Shown here piece by piece: positions 10,725 through 21,423 of a stretch of 64,000 nt of DNA. The notes below the pieces were generated by a model. That model saw only the letters and a list, made by a program, of their open reading frames with translations, made no database searches and had not been told where the DNA came from. A program made the translations under genes and the position numbers. This DNA comes from Zarea fungicola (Eukaryota > Ascomycota > Sordariomycetes > Hypocreales > Cordycipitaceae): the NCBI GenBank assembly GCA_900169235.1, contig FWCC01000137.1:1-64000 (forward strand), written 5' to 3'. Each line of letters opens with the position of its first letter. Position 1 is the stretch's first letter.

Positions 10725-11860
10725 CTAGGACGCCTTTTCAAGCTCCAATATCTCCTTCGCCGTGTCGGTGATTGTTTCCTCAAATGTTCTGAAAGTCATT
10801 GAGAGTGACGTGTTGCCCTCTTCTGCATCAATATTAGCCAAAGTGACCTTGAGATCCTCCCCGCTGTCAGCAGATACCCTGCCGCTAAGCTCTGGAATCT
10901 TTGCAAGTACGTGCGCAATTGCAGTGAAAGTGACGGGCCGGCCACCAATAGTCAGTCGTCTATTTGCAACCTTTGGTTCTGTGAGCGCCTTAACATGCGC
11001 ATCTGCAAGATCACGCGCATCAATATAGCTCGGAAAAGCCGTGGGTGGGACTGTCTCATTTGTTCCATTGAAAAGGTTGTAGATGAGGCCGCTGCTGAAG
11101 TGCAAGCCCTTAACACCACCCTTCAGTGGCTCCATAGGCGGCCCAAAGATGAGCGCTGGGAGGAGTACCGTGACGCTGAACTTTGGCAAGTTGGTCTTGA
11201 TAAAGTCCCAGATGGCCAGTTCCGCCTCTTTCTTGCCTGAGCAGTAAGAAATGTAGGCATTGTTCTGTTCCCGCGCCTGGTCTTGCGTAATTGGAAGCCA
11301 TGTGCTGTTGGTGAGAGGGCCTTTGGACAGCTCTTCGGGTGAACCGCTGGTGCATGCATTGATAGACCCCGTAAAGACAATGGATTTGAGGGCAGGTGCA
11401 TGGTTTTCCGCTGAGCGGAGGAGAGCGAGATTGCTGATGAATGTTTAGCAACCTGATTTGCGTCATTTATGAAAGGGCCTAATAACCCACCCTTCTACAC
11501 TGGGCTTGAGAAAGTCCCGATCGTAATCCGTGTTGTTAGGGTTATCAAGCAGAGGGGCAGCTACGTGCACAACCTATCTTCCATGTTAGTGGCGAAGTTG
11601 TAGCATAATTCCCGTGTTGAGACACTCACATGATCAAATGAGGTCTCTTTAAAGATCGAATCCCAATGCGATTCATCGGTGATGTCTTCAACGACGACAA
11701 TATCAAGATGATCTTTCCATTCAGGATGACGAGTGAAGATGCCATCTCCCGCAGCAGCGTGTCGCACAGTGCCAGTGATGTGAAATTTGGCCTTGATCAG
11801 CGAGTTAATGATATGAGCAGCCAGAAAGGCATTAGCTCCAGTAACAAGCGCAGATGGCAT
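10725..11860 (-). CDS. Extended SDR reductase (dihydroflavonol-reductase/GRE2-like)
   Basis: Three exons close in frame on the minus strand: 11860-11630, 11573-11491 and 11433-10725, giving 340 aa. The introns are 56 and 57 nt with GTGAGT and GTGGGT donors. The protein is a Rossmann-fold NAD(P)H-dependent reductase of the GRE2/dihydroflavonol-4-reductase group, which reduces ketones or aldehydes of unknown nature. Visible motifs are TGANAFLAAHI (residues 7-17), HVAAPL, the catalytic Ser in VFTGSINA (128), and Tyr168/Lys172 in YCSGK. The second glycine of the usual TGxxGxxA loop is Ala11, which is unusual. The gene is divergent from an aldo-keto reductase 1.26 kb away, so a joint redox role is possible but unproven. 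Confidence 0.85.
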
Positions 11861-13119
11861 GACGATGTGTGGATGTATGAGTCGTTATGAGATGTTTACT
11901 GCGTGGAAATAATGCTGAGGATTCTGTTCAGAGCGGGGGAAGCTGTCTGAGCATTATTGCCCTTTTATAGAGTTTCTGATTGTTCAACCTATGGCGCGGC
12001 CGAATTGCCGGCCGTTTAAGCTTTCGAAATCTATCATAAGGGCTGGTTCATTGGCACCCAATCCCGCCATCCAATCTATCCTGCATGTACGAAATACGAA
12101 TAGGTGATGTCGAAGGAAGCGGGGTAAATCATGCACCTGCAAGTCAACATCTGCTGAGTGAGGGACTCCATTGAACAATTTCTAATGGATATCGTAATTA
12201 TATGATAAGGCTCTTATTAAGCTAAAATATTATTCTATCACATTTCATTATTCCTTTCAGATGCTGTAATCACCCAATCCCGTATACGGCGCTGCAGATG
12301 TCGGAATTGGTCCTGGTGGCGATACAAGGACGATGCAATAGCATTGTGCTCTTTTTGGAAGCCTGGGTATTTGTGACTCGGAGATAGTATGGTGATAATG
12401 AAAAAGAACAAGAATTCACGGATCTGCTGAAACTCACCTGAACGAGCAATGCGAGGACGCCAAGGACAAGAAACTACTACCGGAAACACATCCGAGGACT
12501 CTAGAAGCTCGCTAGAATCCGCACTAGCAGATCTATAATTTAAAGGAAAGTTGTTTTATTGATGAGCTAGTGGCAGATTTATACAAGGGTGTCTGCTCTT
12601 TTTTTTTTTGTACAACTGACCTTGCACCGTGTCGGCCAAAGCAACCTGCTTGGCAGGCTAACACTTCGAAATATTACACAGACTGTTGTTTGTCGCGTCG
12701 TGTCATTATTTAAATCATGAAATTTAAAGCTCATATACTCTATTTTGAAAGTGTTGTTTCTATTTCATCAGTTGAGCAGCAAACATGTCGTCAACGCACT
12801 GCCATTTATCCTCGAATACAACAGGCCACTTTTTAGCCATCACCTGCTCCAGTGCATTGTTATTTTGTTCCACTTTCAGTTTTGCTCCTTCTAATGGAAT
12901 AGACAAATACAATCATGCTGTCCAGTGGCCGATTTCCCGGGATGTCGCTGGCCCAAAGCTCCGCGGGCAAGAACAACCTCCTACCGAAGCATAGCTGCCT
13001 AGCCCGGACAATGAAAACTTCATCATTCCTTATCTAGGTGTAAAAGTTTTATTACATCTGTCTTGTCATATCTCGACATCTGTTTTAAACAGGAAAGATT
13101 AAGCCGACTGCCTCCCAGC
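11861..13119. other. Region between divergent SDR and AKR genes
   Basis: About 1.26 kb between the SDR and AKR start codons. It is AT-rich near 12180-12240 and 12690-12780. It contains the minus-strand gene fragment annotated separately at 12238-12676. The rest should hold the two promoters. A T-rich run lies at 12600-12609. Confidence 0.6.
12238..12676 (-). pseudogene. Candidate 3' remnant of a spliced gene
   Basis: Two minus-strand exons, 12532-12438 and 12362-12238, join in frame across a 75-nt intron with a GTGAGT donor and CCCAG acceptor. They encode 72 codons ending in TGA, including CPWRPRIARSGFQKEH and FRHLQRRIRDW. An upstream piece ending at 12621 before GTCAGT, with an acceptor ATAG just before 12532, keeps the same frame for 17 more codons until an in-frame TAA at 12676-12674. 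I find no ATG in this frame, so the gene looks truncated. I do not recognise the family. It could also be a small real gene whose 5' exons I cannot see, or chance. Confidence 0.4.
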
Positions 13120-14546
13120 ATGTCCACCACGAGCTATTTTCCTCCTGCCCTGCCGCCAAAGTCCAACCTGGCTCGATACAGATTGCTCTCGCCTACCGCA
13201 TCTGTCTGGGTCAGCCCTATATGCCTGGGTTGCATGAGTTTTGGGCAAGGATGGGCCCAGTTTCTCGGCGAATGCAGCAGAGATACGACGGAAGAGATTT
13301 TGGACTACTTCTATGACCAGGTGAGTCGACCAATACATCCACAGTCGTCACCTCTAATACGTTTAGGGTGGTAATTTTATCGATACATCGAACAATTACC
13401 AGTTTGGAGAGAGCGAATTCCGACTCGGCGAGTGGATGAAGAAGCGCGGCAATCGAGATGAGATGGGTGCGCCCCTAGACAGATCATTCATCAACAGTGT
13501 AACAGTTCTAACAGCTACCTTGTCCTTCTAGTTATCGCCACCAAGTATACTACTGCCTTTAGACCGGAAACCGGCGATGCCAGTATTAAAATCAACCTAA
13601 ACGGCTGTGGCACGAAAAGTCTCCAAGCCTCCGTCAAGGCAAGTTTACAAAGACTTCAGACCGATTATGTTGATCTGGTGAGCCACGACAATCAAATCGC
13701 TAGATGTACCATCGTGCTAAGAAAGACTGGTAATGTAGCTTTATGTCCACTGGTGGGACTACAATACTTCAATTTCAGAACTGATGCAGGCTCTCAATAG
13801 CCTCGTCATCAGCGGCAAAGTTCTCTACCTTGGCATCAGCAATGCCCCAGCCTGGGTGGTCACGTTCGTACTCACAATCAATTTAATATTTACCTCACTC
13901 ATATGATATTAGTAAGGCAAACGAATATGCCAGAAACCACGGCATGTGTCAGTTCAGCGTCTACCAAGGTCGCTGGTCGGCATTTCACCGTGATTTCGAG
14001 CGCGACATTATCCCCATGTGCCGTGCCGAGGGCATGGGCCTTTCTCCCTGGGGCTCTCTCGGCGGTGGTAGACTTTCGAATGCTCTGCAGCGTAACGGCC
14101 AAGGGATAGGTGCTGGGCAAGATGTAAGCAAAGAGTGTACCGTCACCGCCACGCTCGAGGCCGTTTCCAGGCGCAAAAATACGACCGTCATTGGGACTTC
14201 GATTGCGTACATTATGCACAAGGCACCCTATGTTGTCCCAGTTCTTGGGGCGCTCAAAGTTGAGCACCTCATGGCTAGCATTGCTGCTCTTAGCATCGAT
14301 TTGAGCACCGAGGACATTCAGGAGATTGAAGCCGCCGCGCCGTTTGATCTAGGATTTCCCAACAACTTTCTTTGGGGCAAAGAAGTACCTGCAGCACAGG
14401 GCAATGTTCATTTCGCAGCCATGGGTGGAACATATGACCATGTTGAGGATCTCAAAGTAAGGCATTTTTGCAATGGAGCTGATTCTTGTATGATACCCAT
14501 CTAACTGTCTTGATAGCCAATCAAACCAGCCAAAGTGGCAGAGTAG
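13120..14546 (+). CDS. Aldo-keto reductase, aryl-alcohol dehydrogenase / norsolorinic acid reductase type
   Basis: Six exons close in frame: 13120-13320, 13367-13466, 13532-13677, 13739-13863, 13913-14456 and 14517-14546, giving 381 aa. It is an NADPH-dependent aldo-keto reductase of the AAD/norsolorinic-acid-reductase branch, reducing aromatic or polyketide aldehydes or ketones; the real substrate cannot be read from sequence. The catalytic tetrad is visible: Asp73 and Tyr78 in FIDTSNNY, Lys105 in IATKYT and His153 in LYVHWWD. The C-terminus ([12 protein letters not shown] and DHVEDLKPIKP) is typical of this branch. The last coding exon is only 30 nt, ending in PIKPAKVAE. It is divergent from the SDR and convergent with bub3. 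Confidence 0.88.
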
Positions 14547-14903
14547 GTCTTTCGCTCGCATTTGAATTGTTGGCAGTTGGAAATGGGTCCGTCATAAATG
14601 GCTCTGTTTATATCTAAATGAGGGATGTACGAAGTAGATCAGTTCGTTCGGGCCTCATCTGAGTACCGTTAAAATCGTACAAGCTTAATTAATTTTTTTT
14701 CTTCCTCCTACACGAATATATTGGTATCGATTTCTATATCTCATGATGAGGACTTGGTAAAGAAAAATTCGTTCCATGCTCCAATAACCCGAACGCCGTT
14801 TCGGATAAAAAAGTAAAACACATAATGCCGAATCAACCACTCCCAACGCAAGCGCCTTGCTTCTCAACAGCGCACTATGCCCCCTTGCAATGTTTTCCCG
14901 TTT
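14547..14903. other. Intergenic region between convergent AKR and bub3
   Basis: A 357-bp gap between two stop codons with short T runs near 14690-14700. It should carry both 3' UTRs. I see nothing else. Confidence 0.65.
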
Positions 14904-16156
14904 CTATTTTGAACCCTTGCCCTTTGCCTCATTCTCTCCTAGCTCCCTGATGATAATCATGGTCTGGCCTGCACCGTCATAGTCTTGCTGGCCAGTCTCG
15001 AAGCCGGGGCAGACACCGATGGCCAGATACTGGCCATTATTGGAGAAGGCAAGCGCCGCCACGCTGTTGGGCGACTTTTGGTACTGTTTTAATCTGCGCT
15101 TCGCCTCGGCATCCCAGAGCGCAACAGTACCGTCGCCGCCGCCCGAGGCAAACGTGCCGTGGACATGGTGAAACGCCAGCGCGTTGACGGGGTACACTAT
15201 GTCGCCATCGCCGTCGGGCGCGGGCTGCCGGTGGCACTTGAAGGCGTATTTCCTGGCCTGCGACTCGGCCGTATCCTCGAACCACTCAACGGCGACGCGA
15301 CCCTCGATGCTACTAGTGGCGTAACCAGCATCGTTGGGCATGCAGGCGAGCGCGCGCGTGAGGTAGCGCAGCGACGACTCGCGCTGCTGCCAGGGCTTGA
15401 GGTCGGCGCCGCTGCCACCCGCAGCGAGTAGCGACTTTATCGCGTCGAGGTCGTAGATGTTGATTACACGTCCCGTCATGGCGACTACGACCTTGGAGGG
15501 GCTGACGGCGAGAGACTGGGGCTTTCCGGGGAGGGGGACGCGCAGGGGCACGCTGGAGAGGTTGTCAGCGTCGTGTAAGTTCAGGGTGCAGTCCCACGAG
15601 GCAGAGATGAGGATGCCGTGGGAGGCGCTGTAACGGACGTTGCGCACGGGGGCGCCATGTTTGCTGACGAGGACCTTTTCGCCGGTAGTGAGGTTGATTC
15701 TAGAATTTTTTTTCACTGTGATTAATAAACTTGTCCATACGGCAAATGTGAGGCAAATATGAGGGGGTTAGAGGAGGGGAAGGGTCGTATCATGTACCTG
15801 TTGACAGCCCAGTCCATGCCTGCTGTGTATGCCTCGTCGTCGTCTGCGCCGAAGCAGACATCGAGTACAGGTGCTCTATGCTCATATGTGTTGACCAATT
15901 TGGCATCCACGGCACCATTTGTGAGATCGTAGTGGTAGACATTCTTGTCCCAGGACGAGACAAGCAACTTGGAGCTGGATTCCGGCGAAAATACCAGGGC
16001 AGACACAGCGTCGCCTGGTGGCGGCGAAAGCTCGACTTGAGTAGCTATTTAGGAAGAACTTTATTAGAAAAACTCCGCAGAAGATGTAAATGCAGATGCA
16101 GATGAGAGGACAGCAGGTTCAGCAAATCAATTGCAATGCCACTTACCAGGAGCCAT
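14904..16156 (-). CDS. bub3: Spindle assembly checkpoint WD40 protein BUB3
   Basis: Three exons close in frame: 16156-16147 (only 10 nt, coding MAP plus one base), 16044-15798 and 15699-14904, giving 350 aa. BUB3 is a seven-bladed WD40 propeller that docks BUB1 and MAD3/BUBR1 on phosphorylated kinetochores. Visible are SPESSKLLVSSWDKNVYHYDL near residue 24, the repeated blade ends ISASWDCTLNLHD and SGGGDGTVALWDA, and the BUB3 hallmark SSIEGRVAVEWFE, which separates it from RAE1. The C-terminal tail is short and Lys/Gly-rich. The tiny first exon was set by the GTAAGT donor and frame. The promoter is shared with the divergent eIF2-alpha gene. Confidence 0.92.
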
Positions 16157-16756
16157 AGTTCTGTTCAATGTTTGTTCCTGGGTAGCTCCCCAAGTTATAC
16201 CAACAACGCTCGACAGCTGGAGGCAAGGCGTCCAAACTTGCGCCAGGCTCAACTGCTTACAATGAGTCACGTGCAGATAGCTTGCTGCTCTGTCGTGAAC
16301 AAGCAGGAACAAGCCTGGTGTGGCGCTTTGTGCCGGACGAGACCGCCTTCCCACAAGCCACACCCCTCCACCCCACTATGCGAAGACTGGCTTTGCGTGC
16401 AAATTGTGTGTCAAAATTGTTGCTGTGTGCTGTAAATCCAACGCTTGCTCCAAAACAGCCCTGTGGTGCCGAATAGTGACGATTGACGACTGCGCATAGC
16501 ATTTAGCGGCCGAAACTTCCATAGCACTTTACGAAATCGATACGGGACGAATTCGAACTCTGTCGAGTTTTCTTTTGCGCCACTTTCCCCCAAAAAGCAC
16601 CACCGTCCAGGAAAAAAGAGGGTGACTGTTTTACCCCACAAGGAACTCGCTCGTGCCCAACATCTCTCGTAACGGCAAAACCTTGAATACTCGCATCTTT
16701 CGGGAGAAGAAATCTTTATCGACTTGAAAAAGGATACGAGACAAAATACCGCCAAG
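16157..16756. promoter_or_regulatory. Divergent promoter of bub3 and sui2
   Basis: A 600-bp region between the two start codons. At 16263-16269 it carries TGAGTCA, the GCN4/CPC1-type core, overlapping a CACGTG box at 16268-16273. These lie about 110 bp from the bub3 ATG and about 490 bp from the sui2 ATG. Use of the sites is inference. Confidence 0.5.
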
Positions 16757-17984
16757 ATGTCTCTAACAAACTGCCGTTTTTACGAGGAGAAGTTCCCGGA
16801 GATTGACAGCTTCGTCATGGTCAATGTCAAGCAGGTTCGTCAGGTCACCCACCAAAGGCAGAGGCGCGCAAGAAGAGATGAGGGGATGCGGCTTTGCTCT
16901 CGATAATGATATGGGAGGAAATTCAAAATCTAACTGGTATTGCCGGCGTTTTTTTAGATTGCCGAAATGGGAGCCTATGTCAAGCTGCTTGAGTATGACG
17001 ATATCGACGGCATGATTCTGCTCTCCGAACTTTCGCGACGACGTATCCGAAGTATCCAGAAGCTCATCCGTGTCGGCCGTAATGAGGTCGTTGTCGTTCT
17101 CAGAGTTGACAAGGAGAAGGGTATGTGTTTTTCAGCTTGGCATGCTCGGACAACCCCGGAGCATGTGACGCGACAAGACGCTGCTGCAGACAAAAGCTAA
17201 CGTATTACATCCCAGGCTACATTGATTTGTCAAAACGTCGTGTGTCTGCCGAAGACATTATCAAGTGCGAGGAACGATACAACAAGGGCAAGGTTGTCCA
17301 CTCCATCATGCGCCACGTTGCCGAGAAGACTCAAGTGCCTATCGAGACACTATACGAGAGCATTGCCTGGCCTCTGAACAAGAAGTTTGGACACGCTATT
17401 GACGCTTTCAAGCTCTCCATCACGTATGTTGTCTCTTTCCTCGTCCTGCTTGAGGTGTTGAAGCTATTTTAAAGCCACTGTATTGACAACCAATCATCAG
17501 CAACCCCGAGATCTGGGAGGACATTACCTTCCCCGGCCAGCCTGTCGCAGACGAGCTCAAGTCGTACATTGGCAAGCGCCTTACCCCTCAACCAACCAAG
17601 GTCCGTGCCGATATTGAGGTTACTTGCTTCGGCTATGAGGGTATCGACGCCGTAAAGACGGCCCTGCGCACTGCCGAGGCGGGCAACACAGAGGAGACCC
17701 AGGTCAAGGTTAAGCTCGTCTCGCCACCCCTGTACGTTCTGACCAGCACCTGCCTGGACAAGGCTGTTGGTATTAAGCGCCTGGAGGAGGCCATTGTCGA
17801 CATTCGCAAAACCATTGAGGCCGCCGGCGGCAATCTGACGGTCAAGATGGAGCCCAAGGCCGTTACCGAGAGTGATGATGCCGAGCTCCAGGCCCTCATG
17901 GAGAAGAAGGAGCGCGAAAATGCCGAGGTTAGCGGTGATGAGAGCATGAGCGAGAGTGACGACAACATTCCTGAGACGATGTAA
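16757..17984 (+). CDS. sui2: Translation initiation factor eIF2 subunit alpha
   Basis: Four exons close in frame: 16757-16834, 16958-17120, 17216-17423 and 17501-17984, giving 310 aa. eIF2-alpha is part of the eIF2-GTP-Met-tRNAi complex and is the switch of the integrated stress response. The N-terminal S1/OB domain starts [17 protein letters not shown]. The regulatory serine is residue 52 counting Met1 (Ser51 in usual numbering) in [12 protein letters not shown], so the GCN2 target site is intact. A helical domain and an alpha-beta C-terminal domain ([21 protein letters not shown]) follow, with an acidic tail. Length fits the family. It lies divergent from bub3 and upstream of IMP2 on the same strand. 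Confidence 0.96.
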
Positions 17985-18554
17985 ATGAATGGACAATGTT
18001 TACGGATGAAGGATGAAGCATGATTTTGTTTTTTTTTTCGGATAATTTGGGGGTAGTGGGCGGTAAAAGGAAAATGGTCTACACAGCGATGTTGGCAGGA
18101 GGGAAATATATCTATGTAAATCTCAGGAAAATGAGGCAAAAAGTAGATTGGTAACAAAAAAAAAATAGAACATGACATATACTGACAAGCAAATAGTTGG
18201 TGAACTAACCAACCAAGCAAGGTAGAAAAGGTGTGGACGGTTTGAGTAGTGGTCTGCACATATTTGGGCTTGATTGGCGCAGGAAAAAATACAGACCAGC
18301 ATGTAAAAGCTATCTGTCTATACTTTTTGTTTTTCAATTAAATTTCGCATGGTGCTGGAAATTGAAGCCAGGCAGGGACTGGATACTTTTCCTACCTACA
18401 TACTACCAACTGGTTGAGACCCACCCTTCCTGTCCTTTTCTTTAGAGGTTGTACGGTTGGAACTTGACCTAAGAATCTCTGTTGTGATGATCCAAAGGGT
18501 CCGCTTCATCAACTAAATGCACGAAAAGCGGGATATATTCCAACTACTTTGGCC
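17985..18554. other. Intergenic region between sui2 and imp2
   Basis: 570 bp between genes on the same strand. It should hold the sui2 3' UTR and the imp2 promoter. A-rich and T-rich runs occur at 18025-18040 and 18157-18166. No gene is supported. Confidence 0.6.
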
Positions 18555-19210
18555 ATGACGTCTCTGTGGGCGCGTGTAGCGAACGCCAGCAGGAGATCAA
18601 GACATGCCCTTCGCCCGGTCTGGACGGTGACGTACTGGGGCATGATTTTGCTGCCCCCTATCGCATGGATAAAGGACCACGTTGCGGCGGTGACGGTTAT
18701 AAACGGCGCATCAATGTATCCTTTCCTAAACGGGGACAAGGATACGACTACGATGCGTGATGTTGTTTTGTGCAATAAATGGGCGGCAAAGGAGAATCTT
18801 GAAAGAGGCATGGTTGTGATATTAATGTGAGTGCATGCAACGCCATCCGCTGGTGTTTTTTTCTTCTTCAATGAAAAGAAAGCTGGAGTGCTAACATGGC
18901 AAATAAATTCCTGTTGGATAGAAGCCCTCAAAATCCAGAAGTTGTAGCCATCAAGAGAATCATTGGGCTGGAGGGTGACATTGTACGGACGCGCCAGCCA
19001 TACTCGTCCCCCACTGTCACGGTGCCGCAAGGCCATGTGTGGGTGCAGGGTGATGGACGGGAAGAGGTGACTCTGGACAGCAACACATACGGGCCGGTGT
19101 CGGTGCAGATGATTACGGGCAAGGTGACGCACATGTTGTTTCCAGTACGCAAGTTTGGGCCGGTCAAGTGGTGGGAGCATGATAGTGCGCTGGGATCGAG
19201 GCGGCAATGA
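18555..19210 (+). CDS. imp2: Mitochondrial inner membrane protease subunit 2 (IMP2)
   Basis: Two exons, 18555-18826 and 18922-19210, close in frame to 186 aa; the intron is 95 nt with a GTGAGT donor and GATAG acceptor. IMP2 is a signal-peptidase-type (S26) serine protease that removes sorting signals from intermembrane-space proteins together with IMP1. One membrane helix lies at about residues 23-40. The catalytic Ser is residue 53 in NGASMYPF and the catalytic Lys is residue 102 in VAIKRIIG, so the Ser/Lys dyad is complete. The C-terminal VWVQGDG and LDSNTYGPV match the family boxes. SMYPF with NGASM favours IMP2 over IMP1. Confidence 0.9.
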
Positions 19211-19978
19211 GGTCTTGCGACTCAGGCTCGTGGAAAAAGAGCCAGATAGAAGACCGGGAGTAGCCTCTTTTTCTATCTTTTTACTTTTTGTAAATTACAT
19301 GTATTTATACTTGGGGTGTTTGGATCATGAAATGTAATGGGCGGTGTTATATGGAGGTTGCCGCGGGGTTGTCCCGGCCGGGTATGCCTGGGTGTATTCT
19401 ATAACTAGTGCTCCGAAATGTACCAATACGCATAGGCTGATAACATCAGCTATAGCCAGATTGTAAATAAATAGAAAATATACTAGATTTTGAATTGGTT
19501 AATAAAGTCGTAAAGACGCACCTTTTGCCTCTGGGCCAAAAGTGGCTCCGTCAGGTACCAGCCCAATCATAGCGACACACAGCGACAGCCAGCGCCACAA
19601 GCACCAATTCATGGCGGCGATAGCGCTCGGAGCCGCGAAAAAAAAAAAAGTTCCCACCCAAGCACAACTCACCACACCACCACACACACCACACCCCAGC
19701 ACGCGACAGACCGGAGCGCCAGTTTCTGTTCCCTTCCCTCTCCATTCATCGTCATTTTCGCCAATCGCATCGCTAGAGCATCCGGGACTCTGCACCTTCG
19801 TTTTTGTCATTTCTGTCTGTTATTCGCCAGCTGCATTTCGACGCTCTGCGGACTGCCCGCCCTCTCCTTAATTCCAACGTTGGATCAGCCCGCCGCCCTC
19901 GGATTCGGACACTCGGGTACGAGCGCAATTCAACATCCCACACACCTAAGCTCGACCCCGTTCATTTTACTCCGTACC
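19211..19978. other. Intergenic region and leader before the MME1-type carrier
   Basis: 768 bp between genes on the same strand. A CA/CT-rich leader runs from about 19620 to 19978 and contains an A run near 19639. The word TACTCCGTAC lies at 19968-19977, immediately before the start codon. No gene is supported. Confidence 0.6.
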
Positions 19979-21423
19979 ATGCCACTGGGCTTCAAAGCAT
20001 TAGGATTTGAAGCCCCCGATCCATCTGTGACTGCGACAGAGGCCTCATCCTCTTCACATCCTCCTCCTCCGTCTTCTCCCCTCCCTGGCTTGCCCTCCGA
20101 TTCCCGTCATGCAGGCCAGTTTACGAGTCGCTTCACCGACGCCCAAAAAGGAGGATCTGTGATGGCCCACGCCATGGCGCCTGATGAAGATGATTTAGAC
20201 ATTGAGGGGCGGCCACCCTACATCCATGTACGTTTTCCACGTCATGGTTGGTCCCAGGTTTTCCCATCCAAGCGGGAATGGGAAAGCTTGGTCATGGTTC
20301 GACAACACGGCAGCTAACCAATGTCATAGGCAATGATTGCGGGAGGAACAGGTGGCGCATTTGGAGATATGCTGATGCATTCTCTTGATACCGTCAAGAC
20401 ACGGCAACAGGGTGACCCCAATATTCCGTCCAAGTACCGCTCCCTCACCTCGTCCTACTACACAATACTACGGCAGGAAGGCGTCCGAAGAGGTCTTTAC
20501 AGTGGTTGGATCCCGGCCCTCGGGGGTTCTTTTCCTGGAACACTCATGTTCTTTGGTACTTACGAATGGAGCAAGCGTTTTCTCATTGATCACGGCCTAC
20601 AACATCACCTTGCATACCTCTCATCTGGTTAGTCTGCCCCATCAACAAACTGCCCAAAAAAATTGATGTTAATATGTTTTCCCTCTCCTTTGCAGGCTTC
20701 CTTGGTGACTTGGCCGCTTCCATAGTCTACGTACCCTCTGAAGTCCTCAAGACCCGGCTCCAGCTTCAAGGACAGCATAACAACCCACACTTTCGCTCCG
20801 GCTACAACTACCTCGGCACCGCCGACGCCGCGCGCACTATTATCCGCACCGAGGGTCCTGCCGCCATGTTCCACGGCTACAAAGCTACGCTGTATCGTGA
20901 TTTGCCATTTTCAGCATTGCAATTCATGTTTTATGAACAGTTCCAGACCTGGGCGCGCCAGTACAAGCAGAGTCGCGACATTGGCATCGGGTTCGAGCTG
21001 CTAACGGGTGCCACAGCCGGTGGCCTCGCCGGCGTGATTACGTGCCCCCTCGACGTGGTCAAGACAAGACTTCAGACGCAAGTTAATCCAGCGGCAACGA
21101 AGAAAGCCGGGATCTGCGTCTCAGATGCAGCAAAGACGGCAGCAATGCACGCCAAGGACCCAAACCCGCAGAAACGCTCAATATCGACGTCTTCCCCCAG
21201 CACGCACCGCCCACGACCTGGTGCCATTCCCCTCGAGACATCCTCCGTAATTACCGGTCTTAAGGTTATTTACCGAACAGAAGGACTCGAAGGCTGGTTC
21301 CGTGGCGTCGGACCCCGCGGCGTCTGGACCTTTATTCAGAGCGGCTGCATGCTGTTCCTGTATCAACGCTTACTTCGACAATTAGACATTTGGATGCCAA
21401 TTGACAAAGAGGGCGACTTGTAA
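19979..21423 (+). CDS. mme1: Mitochondrial carrier of the MME1 (YMR166C) type
   Basis: Three exons, 19979-20227, 20330-20627 and 20696-21423, close in frame to 424 aa. It has the three-fold mitochondrial carrier architecture: HSLDTVKTRQQG, VPSEVLKTRLQLQG and CPLDVVKTRLQTQ are the three signature sequences, the first with Ser in place of Pro. The block SGFLGDLAASIVYVPSEVLK and DLPFSALQFMFYEQF closely match yeast MME1, described as a mitochondrial magnesium exporter. An 80-residue Ser/Pro-rich N-terminal extension and a loop of about 70 residues between the fifth and sixth helices are longer than in most carriers. Carrier family is certain; the MME1 subtype is likely and the substrate is inferred. 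Confidence 0.88.
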
